Assembly: GCF_027587175.1 (NCBI RefSeq)
Contig: NZ_JAPCID010000014.1
Span: 62,001 to 126,000 of the forward strand
DNA: 64,000 nt
Source of the DNA: Solirubrobacter deserti
GTDB taxonomy: Bacteria; Actinomycetota; Thermoleophilia; Solirubrobacterales; Solirubrobacteraceae
Reading direction: 5' to 3'
Made by a program: the position numbers and the translations under genes. This document shows, piece after piece, positions 1 to 9,062 of this stretch; position 1 is the first letter of the stretch; every line of letters starts with the position of its first letter. A model generated the notes under the pieces. It had not been told where the DNA came from, searched no databases, and saw nothing but the letters and a program-made list of their open reading frames with translations.

Positions 1-1462
1 TCTTCCAGTCGAACATGACGGCGGCGCCGATCCGCGGCGCGGTGTGCCAGTCGCCGCGGGCCTTGAAGTAGTCGATCCACTGCGAGACGGCCGCGTAGCC
101 CTTGCCGTTCGGGCCCACCGGCTTGCCCGCCTGCGCGTAGGTCCAGGAGACGAAGTCCGCGCACCACGGCTCGGCCGGCCGGTTGGCCCAGGCGCTGAAC
201 TTGTTGCCGTTGTTGCCGTACTCGTCGTAGCCCCGCTGGCCGCGCGCGATCTTCACCAGCGAGGCGCCGAAGCCCTTGCCGGCCGCCGGCGCGTCGCCGC
301 TCGGGCGGGTGACCGGCTTGGGCACGGGCTGGCCGAGCAACGCCGCCCACGTCTTCTGCCCGACGACGCCGTCGCTGTCGAGCTTCTTGGCCCGCTGGAA
401 GCGCTGCACCGCGGCCTGGGTGAGCGGGCCGAAGATGCCGTCGACAGCCAGCGGCCCGAACCCGAGCCGGTTCAGCAGCCGCTGGAGCGTCTTGACCGTC
501 GCGCCCGTCGCGCCGCGCGCGAGCACCGGCTTGCGCGCGAGCTTGGCCTTGCCGGCACTGCGCCGTGAAGCGCCCGCGGGCTCGTCGATGCGGTTCGCGC
601 GCTTGCGCAGGTCCTCGGCCTGGTCCTCGGCGCCGTTGCCCAGCGCACGCATCCGGTACTGGATCGCCGCGATCTCGGCGAGCACGTTGGTCCGGACCTG
701 CGGCGGCAGCGTCACCTTGCTGGCCTGCGTCTTGATCAGCTGCGCGTCCCGGTCGAGCTCGTTGCTGGTGCGGGCCAGCAGGCTGGCGGCGGAGCGCATC
801 TTGTCCGGGTCCAGGACGATCATCGGGCCGCGCTTGGCGCCCTCGTTGACGAGGCGCCCCCGGCCGCCGTTCTTGGCGCCCTTCTCGTCGTCGGAGACCG
901 GTCCCGGAAGCTTGCGGTCGCCGTCTTCGCCGGGCGGGTCGAAGCCGATCGCGACGCCGGCGCCGACCGTGATCCCCACCATCGCCGTCGGCAGGAACGA
1001 GACGATCGCCTTGCGCCGGGCGAGGACGTCGGAGGAGTAGTTGTCCCCGGTGGTGCGCGAGTCCACGGCGCCGGAGCGGTAGCCCGCCAGCGCGCCGCCC
1101 ATGCCGGCGTTGTAGCCCGCCACGGCCACGCGCAGCCGGTCCTTCTCCGGGACGCCCTGCTCCTTCGCGTACTTCATGTTGCTCGCGATCAGCGAGGCGG
1201 CGTACATCGCGGAGGCGTCCACCGGCGGTGGCGAGCCGTGCTTGCGCAGGAAGTCCTGGTGGTAGCGGTCGTCGATCTGGAACACGCCGCGGCCGTGCCC
1301 GCCGTCGCCGTTGATGTTGCGCATGTTCGTCTCGCGCGAGGCGATCGCGAGCATCAGCCCGCGGGGCAGGTCGTAGCGCTCCTCGGCCTCCTGACACGCC
1401 CGGCGCAGGCCGATGGCCGCCGCGTTCTCGTACTCGCTGCGCAGCTGCGCTTGCGTCGGCAT
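1..1462 (-). CDS. Lysozyme-like / peptidoglycan-binding / CHAP multidomain hydrolase, C-terminus outside window
   Basis: Predicted exported peptidoglycan hydrolase. From the ATG at 1462 the visible ~487 residues show four parts. Residues ~30-130 are a goose-lysozyme/SLT-like domain (ASRETNMRNINGDGGHGRG, then GVFQIDD and AGYNAGMGG). A hydrophobic stretch follows at ~152-175. Residues ~213-295 form a helical module starting MIVLDPDKMRSAAS. Residues ~318-385 are a PG_binding_1 domain (VKTLQRLLNRLGFG, VDGIFGPLTQAAVQRFQ). From ~400 there is a CHAP domain with the catalytic-type Cys in EPWCADFVSW. The CHAP His and the stop lie left of base 1. The helical module resembles the N-termini of the proteins encoded at 2520 and 10959, so I infer T7SS targeting. 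It lies just downstream of a WXG100-like gene on the same strand. Confidence 0.8.
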   Translation of the reverse strand, partial: MPTQAQLRSEYENAAAIGLRRACQEAEERYDLPRGLMLAIASRETNMRNINGDGGHGRGVFQIDDRYHQDFLRKHGSPPPVDASAMYAASLIASNMKYAKEQGVPEKDRLRVAVAGYNAGMGGALAGYRSGAVDSRTTGDNYSSDVLARRKAIVSFLPTAMVGITVGAGVAIGFDPPGEDGDRKLPGPVSDDEKGAKNGGRGRLVNEGAKRGPMIVLDPDKMRSAASLLARTSNELDRDAQLIKTQASKVTLPPQVRTNVLAEIAAIQYRMRALGNGAEDQAEDLRKRANRIDEPAGASRRSAGKAKLARKPVLARGATGATVKTLQRLLNRLGFGPLAVDGIFGPLTQAAVQRFQRAKKLDSDGVVGQKTWAALLGQPVPKPVTRPSGDAPAAGKGFGASLVKIARGQRGYDEYGNNGNKFSAWANRPAEPWCADFVSWTYAQAGKPVGPNGKGYAAVSQWIDYFKARGDWHTAPRIGAAVMFDWK

Positions 1463-1467
1463 CGAGC

Positions 1468-1737
1468 TCACCGCTTTGCCGGGACGGCGAGCCGCTGTGC
1501 CTCTTCGAGTGCCTGGGCCTCGCGGCGCAGGTAGTGGGCGAGCTCGTCGAGCTTGCCCTTGGTCTGCGCCGCCTGCACCTGCTGATCGTTGGCCCAGTGG
1601 CGCAGCCGCTGCGCGGCCGGCCCTTCGTACGGCAGGTCCGTCACGCGCGTGTTCATCTGGTGGGCGGCCTGCCCGACCTGGCGACCCATCGCCACGAGCT
1701 GGTCAGCGAGCCTCCGCATTCCGTGCACATCGCCCAC
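1468..1737 (-). CDS. WXG100-like small helical protein (YEGPAA motif)
   Basis: 89-residue all-helical protein of the WXG100/ESAT-6 size class, a likely T7SS substrate or partner. A helix-turn-helix is centred on PYEGPAAQRL at ~residue 36, where the canonical W-x-G is replaced by Y-x-G. The second half is a charged amphipathic helix. The GTG at 1737 is chosen because AAAGGG sits 6 nt upstream; GTG at 1755 and ATG at 1719 are alternatives. It is followed after 5 bp by the lysozyme/CHAP gene, so the two are probably co-transcribed. It diverges from the WXG100 gene at 1855. Confidence 0.7.
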   Translation of the reverse strand: MGDVHGMRRLADQLVAMGRQVGQAAHQMNTRVTDLPYEGPAAQRLRHWANDQQVQAAQTKGKLDELAHYLRREAQALEEAQRLAVPAKR

Positions 1738-1854
1738 CGGCACGCCCTTTGCCACGCCCGGACCGTAACACAGACCAATCGGCTTTTGTCGAAGCGATTT
1801 GCCGGTAAGCTGGCCCGCGTACGCATTGGTGAAAGCGGCGAAGGGAGACGGAGC
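1738..1854. promoter_or_regulatory. Divergent promoter region between two WXG100-like genes
   Basis: This 117-bp gap separates two divergently transcribed WXG100-like genes and is less GC-rich than its surroundings around 1763-1810. Promoters for both directions must lie here. I see no clean -35/-10 pair or palindrome, so only the location is supported. Confidence 0.4.
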
Positions 1855-2121
1855 ATGTCGGGCCAAATCGGCGCCGAGATGGGCCAGTTGGACGCACTGC
1901 GCAAGAAGTTCGATCAGGAAGCCGTGAACGTCTCGCAGTTGACGTCGAGCATCGGCAGCCAGATGGGCTCGACGTGGTGGAAGGGCCCGGCGGCTGACCG
2001 CTTCCGAAGCGAGTGGGAGAGCACCTTTCAGCCCACGCTGCGCCAGCTCGAGCAGGCTCTCCGCGAGGCCTCCGGCGAGATCGCGCGCCGCCACACCGCC
2101 CTCACGCAGGCGGGCTCGTAG
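1855..2121 (+). CDS. WXG100 family protein (WWKGPAA motif)
   Basis: 88-residue WXG100/ESAT-6 family protein, expected to form a helical hairpin dimer and leave through the type VII secretion motor encoded at 4710-9062. The diagnostic turn WWKGPAADRF lies at ~residue 41, between helices of ~35 residues each. The ATG at 1855 is preceded by AAGGGAG/GGAG. This is the only family member here with a true tryptophan in the W-x-G position. It is the first gene of a plus-strand run to 4713. Confidence 0.88.
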   Translation: MSGQIGAEMGQLDALRKKFDQEAVNVSQLTSSIGSQMGSTWWKGPAADRFRSEWESTFQPTLRQLEQALREASGEIARRHTALTQAGS

Positions 2122-2175
2122 CGCCCGAGCAAGGAACCGGCGGCCCGCGCCCACGGGCCGCCGCATCACCGCTGG

Positions 2176-2523
2176 ATGCATCCTCTCGCTCCCGTTCCCG
2201 GCGACCCGGCCGCGATTCGCGCCTTCGCCGCCCGCGTCCGGTCCCAGGCGCGCCAGGTCAGCACCGTCGAGGCTGACGTGCGCGGCGCCGTGGACTGCAT
2301 GACCTTCCAAGGCCCCGCGGCCACCGAGTTCCGGGCCGGCGCCGGCTCCTGGCGCGGGAGCGCGCGCTCGGTCGCCGCCGAGCTCGAGTCGATCGCGACC
2401 CGGCTCGAAGGCATCGCACGCAAGGTCGAGCACGACCAGCGCGAGCGGGAGCGCAAGCTCGAGCGGATGCGGCGCATGGACGCGGACGAGCGCCGCCGCG
2501 AGGCGCAACGCAACAAGCTGTGA
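2176..2523 (+). CDS. WXG100-like helical protein with charged C-terminal tail (TFQGPAA)
   Basis: 115 residues. The N-terminal ~90 resemble the WXG100-like proteins at 1468 and 10568: all carry a GD-x(2-3) start, a long helix, an aromatic-x-GPAA turn (TFQGPAATEF at ~44) and a second helix. The last ~30 residues are an extremely charged Arg/Glu helix (KVEHDQRERERKLERMRRMD) that could act as a coiled coil or recognition tail. The stop overlaps the GTG of the next gene (GTGA at 2520-2523), implying translational coupling. Function as a T7SS substrate or partner is inferred. Confidence 0.7.
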   Translation: MHPLAPVPGDPAAIRAFAARVRSQARQVSTVEADVRGAVDCMTFQGPAATEFRAGAGSWRGSARSVAAELESIATRLEGIARKVEHDQRERERKLERMRRMDADERRREAQRNKL

Positions 2524-3590
2524 CGCGCATCGTCATCGATCCCGGCTCCGTCCGCTCCGCCGCGGGCCGCATGCGCACCGCGGCCGGCGAGCTGCAGGCC
2601 CTGAGCAGCCAGGTCTCGTGCGCGGCCATCCCGGAGATGCCGCCGGGCGAGCGCTGGGAGATCGAGCTGCGGCTGCGCACGGCCGGCGACCAGCTGCTGC
2701 GCGGCGCCTCCAGCATCCGCAGCGCGGCCGGAGACCTCGACCGGCGGGCGCACAAGGCCGTGCTCGCCAACCAGGGCAGCTTCATGGGGCCGGTGTTCGG
2801 CGGCCGCTCCTTCTGGCGCAGCACGCGCAAGATCGGCGGCCGCAACTGGCCCGGCTGGCGCCACGGATGGAAGCTCAGCCCGGGGACGTGGGAAGGGCGG
2901 AGCCTCGCGCGCGGCCAGCAGCCGCTGACCAAGAGCCAGCTCCGGGACTTCCGGCGCAACATCAACTCGGGCAACCGGGTGAGCCGCGACCTGGGCATCT
3001 ACGTCGGCGACGGCGGCTCGATCGCGGCCAAGCGCTGGGGCGGCAAGGGCAGCAACCACGAGGTCGCGCTCGGCGAGGTCGCAGGCGAGTACAAGGCCGG
3101 CGCCAAGATCGGCCCAGACGGCGTCCGCGCGGCCGCGGAGGCGTCGGTCGCCGCGAACCTCGTGCGCGCCACCCGCCGCTTCGGCGGCGACGGGCCGCTG
3201 CAGGGGGAGATCGGCGGCTCGATCGGGGCCAACGCCAAGGGCGAGGTCGAGGCCAAGGTCGGCCGGGACGGCGTCGCCGGCCGCGCCGGTGGCCGCGCGT
3301 TCGTCGGCGGCGAGGCGCACGTCTCCGGCAAGGTCCAGCTTCCGGCGGGCGTCCAGAGCAAGGCGCAGGCGGGCGTCAGCTACGGCGCGGGCGTCCAGGC
3401 CGAGGCCGACTTCTCCGTGGGCAAGAAGATGAAGGCCAAGGTGCACATCGGCGCGACGCTCGGTATCGGCGGCAACGTCGCGGTCGAGGTCGAGGTGGAC
3501 GCCGAGAAGGCGGTCAAGGACGTCGCGGGCGTCGCGGACAAGGGCATCGACGCCATCGGCGACGGCTTGGACAAGTTGGGGATCTTCTAG
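2520..3590 (+). CDS. T7SS-locus protein: helical module plus glycine-rich beta-repeat region
   Basis: 356 residues from a GTG overlapping the previous stop. Residues 1-85 (MTRIVIDPGSVRSAAGRM...) match the module in the hydrolases at 10959 and 1-1462, including the central MPP. A basic Trp/Gly linker follows (~90-150). Then from ~160 to 325 come imperfect Gly-Ala-rich repeats of alternating small and charged residues (GEIGGSIGANAKGEVEAKVG, GKVQLPAGVQSKAQAGVSYG), looking like amphipathic beta-strands. It ends in a short helix (VAGVADKGIDAIGDGLDKLG). No signal peptide or lipobox is visible. A secreted effector or a pore or surface structure would fit, but I do not recognise a characterised family for the repeat part. 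Confidence 0.7.
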   Translation: MTRIVIDPGSVRSAAGRMRTAAGELQALSSQVSCAAIPEMPPGERWEIELRLRTAGDQLLRGASSIRSAAGDLDRRAHKAVLANQGSFMGPVFGGRSFWRSTRKIGGRNWPGWRHGWKLSPGTWEGRSLARGQQPLTKSQLRDFRRNINSGNRVSRDLGIYVGDGGSIAAKRWGGKGSNHEVALGEVAGEYKAGAKIGPDGVRAAAEASVAANLVRATRRFGGDGPLQGEIGGSIGANAKGEVEAKVGRDGVAGRAGGRAFVGGEAHVSGKVQLPAGVQSKAQAGVSYGAGVQAEADFSVGKKMKAKVHIGATLGIGGNVAVEVEVDAEKAVKDVAGVADKGIDAIGDGLDKLGIF

Positions 3591-4076
3591 ATGAGTCAGC
3601 GTTTCCGCCACCCGAGTGCTGAGATCCCGCCGTTCGCGGCCTTCGAGCTCGAGCTGCCCGACGGCTGGCGCGCCGACGAGGCACCGGACTGCCTCGCCGT
3701 GTTCTTCGACCCGGCCGCCACCGGCTTTCGCACCAACCTGCTCGTGAGCGCCGACCGCGTCGACGCGTCCGTGGACCTCGAGCAGGCGGCGCAGGACACG
3801 CTCGCGGATGCCGCGGCGTTCGCGGACTTCCGCGTCGAGCGCGAGAAGGTCGACGAGATCGGCGGGCAGCCGGCCTCGCTGCGCTACCAGAGCTTCACGG
3901 TCGAGGGCGTCCCGGACCGGTTGCTGCAGCTGCAGGTCCTGCTCTTCAGCCCGCCCGGCGGGCGCACCAAGACCCGCGACCTGTTCCACATCGACGGCAC
4001 GTGCCTCGGTCGCGACACGGAGACCTATGCGGGCGTTTTCCTCGACATCGCCCGCAGCTTCACCTTCCTCGACTGA
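3591..4076 (+). CDS. LpqN/DUF1795-like (Mog1/PsbP fold) protein
   Basis: 161 residues with the pattern of the Mog1p/PsbP-like fold found in mycobacterial LpqN and DUF1795 proteins. It opens with FELELPDGW, continues with FRTNLLVSADRV, then a helix, and closes with RDLFHIDGTCLGRD...FLDIARSFTF. It has no signal peptide or lipobox, unlike LpqN itself, so it is probably cytoplasmic. The ATG follows the previous stop directly and the gene ends 1 bp before the next GTG. In mycobacteria and other Actinobacteria such proteins occur beside ESX genes; a role with WXG100 clients or the motor is an inference. Confidence 0.62.
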   Translation: MSQRFRHPSAEIPPFAAFELELPDGWRADEAPDCLAVFFDPAATGFRTNLLVSADRVDASVDLEQAAQDTLADAAAFADFRVEREKVDEIGGQPASLRYQSFTVEGVPDRLLQLQVLLFSPPGGRTKTRDLFHIDGTCLGRDTETYAGVFLDIARSFTFLD

Positions 4077-4077
4077 C

Positions 4078-4713
4078 GTGACCGGGGTCCTGCTCACCGC
4101 CGAGGAACTGCACTTTCTGGCCGGAGCGTACGAGCTCGACGTGGTGCCGGGGCTCGAGCCGCTGCCCGTGGACCCTGACGACGCACCGGCGATGCGGCTG
4201 CTGATCGGCACGGCCGCACGCTCGCTGGTGGCGCGTGAGCTCGGCGCCTACGGCGCGGACGACAAGTTCGTGCCCGCGTCCTGGCTGGACCCGCTGCTGG
4301 AGACGCTTCCCGACGCGACATGGAGCATCAGCGCCGAGTTCGCGAGCGCCGAGGAGCTGGGCGCCGCGGCCTGGTGGGGCGGCGACGGGTTCGCCGTCGA
4401 GTTGATCCGCACCTCGTTCTCGGACTACGCGCTGAGCCTCGTCGAGGACGACGTGCGTGAGCGGGTGGGAGCGTTTCTCGGGTTGACCGGGGACGACACG
4501 AGCGTCGGCGCGCCGGAGCCGTTCGACGCGGAGGCGCTGCGCGAGGACCCGTCCCTGATCGCGCGCGCGTCGCGGCTGACGGTGGTCGGCGAAGGCGCCG
4601 AGGGCGTCGAGCTCGAGTGGCTGGACCGCGGTGACGGCCCGGTGCTCGTGATCGAGGACGACGCGCTGACGCCGACGGGTCGCGCGGCGGTCCTGGACGA
4701 GCTGTTCGGCTAA
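4078..4713 (+). CDS. Possible EspG-like T7SS chaperone (copy 1)
   Basis: 211 residues from GTG 4078. The start (LLTAEELHFLAGAYELDVVP) and the acidic mixed alpha/beta composition recall EspG proteins, the cytosolic chaperones of ESX substrates. The resemblance is weak and the protein is shorter than mycobacterial EspG (~280-300). A second protein of the same size and style is encoded at 12263. The stop overlaps that of the convergent EssC gene by 4 nt (CTAA at 4710-4713). Position in the T7SS gene run supports a chaperone or adaptor role; the family assignment is tentative. Confidence 0.5.
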   Translation: MTGVLLTAEELHFLAGAYELDVVPGLEPLPVDPDDAPAMRLLIGTAARSLVARELGAYGADDKFVPASWLDPLLETLPDATWSISAEFASAEELGAAAWWGGDGFAVELIRTSFSDYALSLVEDDVRERVGAFLGLTGDDTSVGAPEPFDAEALREDPSLIARASRLTVVGEGAEGVELEWLDRGDGPVLVIEDDALTPTGRAAVLDELFG

Positions 4714-7700
4714 GTGGCGACCTGGACCAGCTCCAGCGCGCCGCGCCACACGTAGTAGCCGCGGCCGGGCGGGAAGACCGCGTTCGTGCGCCGCGGCAGG
4801 CGGACGCCGAGCAGGTCGCCGTCGACGTCCAGGTCGGGATCGAGCAGCAGCCCGTGCTCGTCCTTGCGCAGCTCGCGCAGCCAGCCGCCGTAGGCGCGCA
4901 GCACGGCCTGGGTCTCCGCGGCGGCGACGATCCGCACCGGCGCGTCCCGCCCGCGCCGCACGAGCGTCTCCAGCGCGGAGGAGCCGAGCGTCTCGGCCAG
5001 CTCGTCGCCGTCGTCGATCACGACCACGAGCGGCCGGTCGCCCTCGTCCATGTCCGCGGCGAGCGCCGCGAGCTCGGCCGCCTTGGCGTCACAGGCCTCG
5101 ACGCCGCGGGCGACCGACGTCCAGCCGACGTCCGCGGTGGGCAGCGGGCTGCGACGCGGGGCGAGCAGATGCACCGCCGTGCCCGGGTCGCCGTCGAGCA
5201 GCGAGCGGGCGATCGTCTCCAGCGTCGTCGAGCGGCCCGAGCGGTACGGGCCGGCGACGAGGAAGTGCGCGTCGGCGAGGTCGACGGCGACGCTGTCGAG
5301 GTCCTCGTCGCCGAGGCCGAGGACCGGCCGCAGATGGGAGGCGGGCGGGAGCTCGTCGCGCGAGACGGACGCCGGCAGCGGCGCGATCGGCGGCACGTGG
5401 CCTTCGCCGTGGCGGTCCCGGAGCGCGCGGGCCGCGCGGTTGATCGCGGCCAGCTGGCCCTCACCGGACGGGTCGTCGCCGACGAGCGCGATCTGGGCCT
5501 CCATCGCGCCGCGCACGAAGCCGCGGCCCGCGGGAAGCGCCACGTCCTTGGTCGCCCGCATGTCCAGCCCGAGCGAGCCGTACTCGTCCGGGTCGGCCAT
5601 CCGCAGCACGACCTTGGTCGGCACGATGCCGCTGAGCTGGCCGGAGATCGTCGCGCGCCGCTCGGCCGTGATCACGAAGTGCACGCCGAGCGGGCGGCTG
5701 TCGGCGACCAGGCGCGGCAGCAGGTCCACCATCTCGCCGAGGTTGATGCGCTCGAAGGCGGCGAAGAAGCCCGCGTAGCCGTCGAACAGGATCACGATCC
5801 GCGGCAGCGTCTCGTGCTCGGGGACGGCGCGGTTGTACTCGCTGAGCGTGAACGCGCCGCGCGCCGCGAAGCGCTCACGGCGGGCGGCGAGCGTCTTGCG
5901 GATCGTGCTGACCAGCCGCGTCACGCGCTCCTCGTCCTCGCCGAGGACGACGCCGCCGCAGTGCGGCAGCGCCTCCAGCGACGTGAGGCCGCGCGTGGCG
6001 AAGTCGAGCCCGTAGAGGTGCAGGCGGTCCGGGCCGGTCTGGCCGGCCAGGGCGAGCGCGATCGTGCGCAGCAGCGCCGTCTTGCCCGCGCCGCTGGCGC
6101 CGTAGACGAGCAGTGAGCCGTCGTTCTCGAAGTCGTGCGTGAGCGGGATGCGGCGCTGTCGCGCGGGCTCGTCGATGACGCCGAACGTCACGACGGGATC
6201 GGCGCTCGGGGGCAGCGACTCCAGCGGGATGATCGGCTCCAGCGCCGGCAGCCACGGAGACCGCTGGCGCGGGATCTCCTCGCGCTCGGCGGCGACGTTG
6301 ACCGCCTTCACGAGCTCCTCGAGGTCGGTGGAGACGGTGCCGAACGCGCTCGAGGGGCGGCTCGGCTGCGCGCCGTCGTCGGCGGCGCGGCCGAAGCCGA
6401 AGTCGCGCAGCTCGATCGCGGGCGCCGAGTCCGCCGCGGCCGTGATGCCGCCGACGTAGGCGGCCTGGAACTCCTGCAGCTCGGCCGCGCCCACGCGGGC
6501 GAGCGCGCGGCCGGGCGTGGTGCGCGGGATGCGGGCCGCGTCGCCGACGCCGACGACGTCCGCGGACTCGGTCGCGGCGGCCATGCGCAGCGCGATCCGC
6601 AGGTTCACGTTGGCGCGGATGTTCTCGGACACGACGCCGCCCGGGCGCTGCGTCGCGAGCACGAGGTGCACGCCGAGCGAGCGGCCGCGCTGAGCCACGT
6701 CGACGACGCCCTCGACGAACTCCGGCACCTCCTTGGCCAGCGTCGCGAACTCGTCGATCACGATCACGAGGCTCGGCGGCGCGTCGCTGGAGCGGCGCTC
6801 CATGTCGATCAGGTCCTTGGCGCCCGCGTCCTTGAGCACGTGCTCGCGGCGCTTGAGCTCGGCGTTCAGGGACGTGAGCGCGCGCTGGGTGAGGTGCGTG
6901 TCCAAGTCGGTGACGAAGCCGACGGTGTGAGGGAGCCCGACGCACTCCTTAAACGCGGCGCCGCCCTTGTAGTCCACGAGCAGGAACGTGAGCCGGTTCG
7001 GCGGGTGCGCGAGCGCGAGCGAGGCGACGAGCGTCTGCAGCAGCTCGGACTTGCCCGCGCCGGTGGTGCCGCCAATCAGCGCGTGCGGGCCGTCCGTTCG
7101 CAGGTCGACCACGAGGTGCTCGTCGCCGGTGGCGCCCAGCGGGGCGGCGAGCTTACGCCTGGCGTCGGCGCGCCAGCGCTCGACGACGTCCTCCGGCGTG
7201 TGCTCGGACTGGCCGAGCAGCTCGAGCAGGGTCACGCGTGACGGGATGCCGCCGCGCACGCCGCTCGTGCTGGTGTCGCGCACGGGCGCGAGCGCGAGCG
7301 CGATCTCGCGCGCGCTGGCGCGGCTGAGGCCGTCGACCGTGACGTCCTCCAGCACGCCGCCGGTGCGGGCGTCGGTGACCACGACGCTCGCGAGCAGCGG
7401 GTCGTGCTCGATGGTGACGCGGCACTCGCCGGGCAGCTCGCGCATCTCGCGGCCGAGCCAGAGCACACCCACGTCGTGCTTGCCCGTGGCGCCGAGCAGC
7501 TCGGCGATCAGGCTGCGCTCGGGCGCGACGCGCTCGTCGAGCACGAGCAGCACGAACAGGCCGCGGCGCGGCGGGCCCGCGCCCATCCGCTCGGCCTCCG
7601 CGCGGCGGCGGCGCTGCAGCGCGATCACCTCTTCCACGAGCCGGCGCGCCTCGACGGGGCCGACCGCGAGCGGCTCGCCCTCGAGCGGGGACCCCTGCGG

Positions 7701-9062
7701 GCGCGTGTGCGGCGTCCACTTGATCCAGCCCAGCTCGGGGACGAGCTCCTCGCGCACGGCGGCGGCGACCATCATCTCGCGCGGGCTGTGCAGCGTCACG
7801 GCCTGGGCCAGCAGCCAGCGCGTGAGCGCGGTGACGCCCGCGGGCGAGCCGCCGAGGCCGACGGCGCCGGCCTCCGGGATCGCGACCAGCACGGGCGCCG
7901 CGGGGATGGTGCGGTGCTGCTCCTCGACGGTCTGCGCCTTGCGGCGCAGCTCCTCCTCGCCGCCCATGTCGACCGCGACCTCGTAGCGGGCGCGCTGGTC
8001 GGCGGTGCCGACGCGCAGGTGCAGGAAGTCGGGATCCGACGGGCGGCGCTCCCACAGGTCGGCGGTGTGGGAGACGGCGCGGTGGATGAGCTCGCCGGCG
8101 TCGGGCGCGGCGGCGTTGCGCTCGTGCTCCTCCTCGGCCGCCGCGGTCGCCAGCTGCTCGGAGAGCTTGGCCAGCTCGCCCTCCCAGCGCGTGCGCTCCT
8201 CCGCGCTGGCCTTCCTGCCGCCGCGGCGGTCCTCGATGTAGGTCCAGATCGCGAGCACCGGCGTGAGCGCCATGAACAGCAGCATCAGCGGGCTCTTGGT
8301 CACCAGGTACATGACCGCGCCCATCAGCAGCGGCGCGAGGCTGGCGGCGAGCGGCAGCCGCGCCTTGGTCGGCTTGCCGGGCGGGGCGGGCAGCTGAAAG
8401 CGCTGCGGCTGCCAGCGGCGCGGGACGCGCGGCGGGCGGTTGAACGCGACGTTGCCGGCGCCGTCGTCGCCGAGCGCGTCCTGACGCGGGCGGCTCGGGC
8501 GGATCGTGATCAGGCTGCGGGCGAGCCGCAGGCGCTCGCCGTTGGTGAGCGTGTAGGGCTCGTGGTGGCGCAGCGGAGTGTCTCTGACGAACGTGCCGTT
8601 GCCCGAGCCGGGGTCGACGACCGTGACCGCGTCGGGCAGGACCTTCACGCGCAGGTGCTGGCGCGACATCGAAGGGTCGGCGAGCGTGACGTCGCAGGCC
8701 TCGTCGCGGCCGACCATGAACGTGCCGGCGGGCAGCGAGACGATCTTGCCGGCGGCCGGGCCGCCGACGACGACCAGGTCGAAGCGCGCGTTGCCGGTGT
8801 CGGGCCGGCGCGCGGGCGCGTGGCCGAGCGTCAGCGTGTCGCCGTTGCGGACGCCGGCCGCGAGCAGACGCTCGTCGGCGCGCAGCGTGGTGCCGGTGCG
8901 CTCGAGCGTGACGGCCTGGGCGAGCGGCGCACCGAGCTTCGTGGCGATGGCGTCCGCGAACGCGCCGACGGTGACGCTGGGCGCGATCTCGGCCACGAGG
9001 TCGTGCGCGCGGTCGGCGCCGAGCCGGGCGCGCACGTGCAGGACGGTGCGGGTGCCGCTCAT
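4710..9062 (-). CDS. eccC: Type VII secretion motor ATPase EssC/EccC with N-terminal ubiquitin-like and FHA domains
   Basis: 1450-residue FtsK/SpoIIIE-family motor, the driving ATPase of type VII secretion. Domains: ubiquitin/YukD-like fold ~5-80; FHA ~95-180 (FMVGRDEACDV, SMSRQHLRV, GSGNGTF); two membrane helices ~236-274; then three ATPase domains. The first has Walker A GTTGAGKSELL (~665) and Walker B LVIVIDEFA (~765). The second has GASGAGKTALL (~988) and IVILFDG. The third has a degenerate P-loop, GPYRSGRSTT, where Arg replaces Lys. The ATG at 9062 overlaps the stop of the upstream kinase gene (ATGA), so kinase and motor are translationally coupled. An FHA domain binding phospho-Thr made by that kinase is a natural hypothesis. 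Confidence 0.92.
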   Translation of the reverse strand: MSGTRTVLHVRARLGADRAHDLVAEIAPSVTVGAFADAIATKLGAPLAQAVTLERTGTTLRADERLLAAGVRNGDTLTLGHAPARRPDTGNARFDLVVVGGPAAGKIVSLPAGTFMVGRDEACDVTLADPSMSRQHLRVKVLPDAVTVVDPGSGNGTFVRDTPLRHHEPYTLTNGERLRLARSLITIRPSRPRQDALGDDGAGNVAFNRPPRVPRRWQPQRFQLPAPPGKPTKARLPLAASLAPLLMGAVMYLVTKSPLMLLFMALTPVLAIWTYIEDRRGGRKASAEERTRWEGELAKLSEQLATAAAEEEHERNAAAPDAGELIHRAVSHTADLWERRPSDPDFLHLRVGTADQRARYEVAVDMGGEEELRRKAQTVEEQHRTIPAAPVLVAIPEAGAVGLGGSPAGVTALTRWLLAQAVTLHSPREMMVAAAVREELVPELGWIKWTPHTRPQGSPLEGEPLAVGPVEARRLVEEVIALQRRRRAEAERMGAGPPRRGLFVLLVLDERVAPERSLIAELLGATGKHDVGVLWLGREMRELPGECRVTIEHDPLLASVVVTDARTGGVLEDVTVDGLSRASAREIALALAPVRDTSTSGVRGGIPSRVTLLELLGQSEHTPEDVVERWRADARRKLAAPLGATGDEHLVVDLRTDGPHALIGGTTGAGKSELLQTLVASLALAHPPNRLTFLLVDYKGGAAFKECVGLPHTVGFVTDLDTHLTQRALTSLNAELKRREHVLKDAGAKDLIDMERRSSDAPPSLVIVIDEFATLAKEVPEFVEGVVDVAQRGRSLGVHLVLATQRPGGVVSENIRANVNLRIALRMAAATESADVVGVGDAARIPRTTPGRALARVGAAELQEFQAAYVGGITAAADSAPAIELRDFGFGRAADDGAQPSRPSSAFGTVSTDLEELVKAVNVAAEREEIPRQRSPWLPALEPIIPLESLPPSADPVVTFGVIDEPARQRRIPLTHDFENDGSLLVYGASGAGKTALLRTIALALAGQTGPDRLHLYGLDFATRGLTSLEALPHCGGVVLGEDEERVTRLVSTIRKTLAARRERFAARGAFTLSEYNRAVPEHETLPRIVILFDGYAGFFAAFERINLGEMVDLLPRLVADSRPLGVHFVITAERRATISGQLSGIVPTKVVLRMADPDEYGSLGLDMRATKDVALPAGRGFVRGAMEAQIALVGDDPSGEGQLAAINRAARALRDRHGEGHVPPIAPLPASVSRDELPPASHLRPVLGLGDEDLDSVAVDLADAHFLVAGPYRSGRSTTLETIARSLLDGDPGTAVHLLAPRRSPLPTADVGWTSVARGVEACDAKAAELAALAADMDEGDRPLVVVIDDGDELAETLGSSALETLVRRGRDAPVRIVAAAETQAVLRAYGGWLRELRKDEHGLLLDPDLDVDGDLLGVRLPRRTNAVFPPGRGYYVWRGALELVQVAT

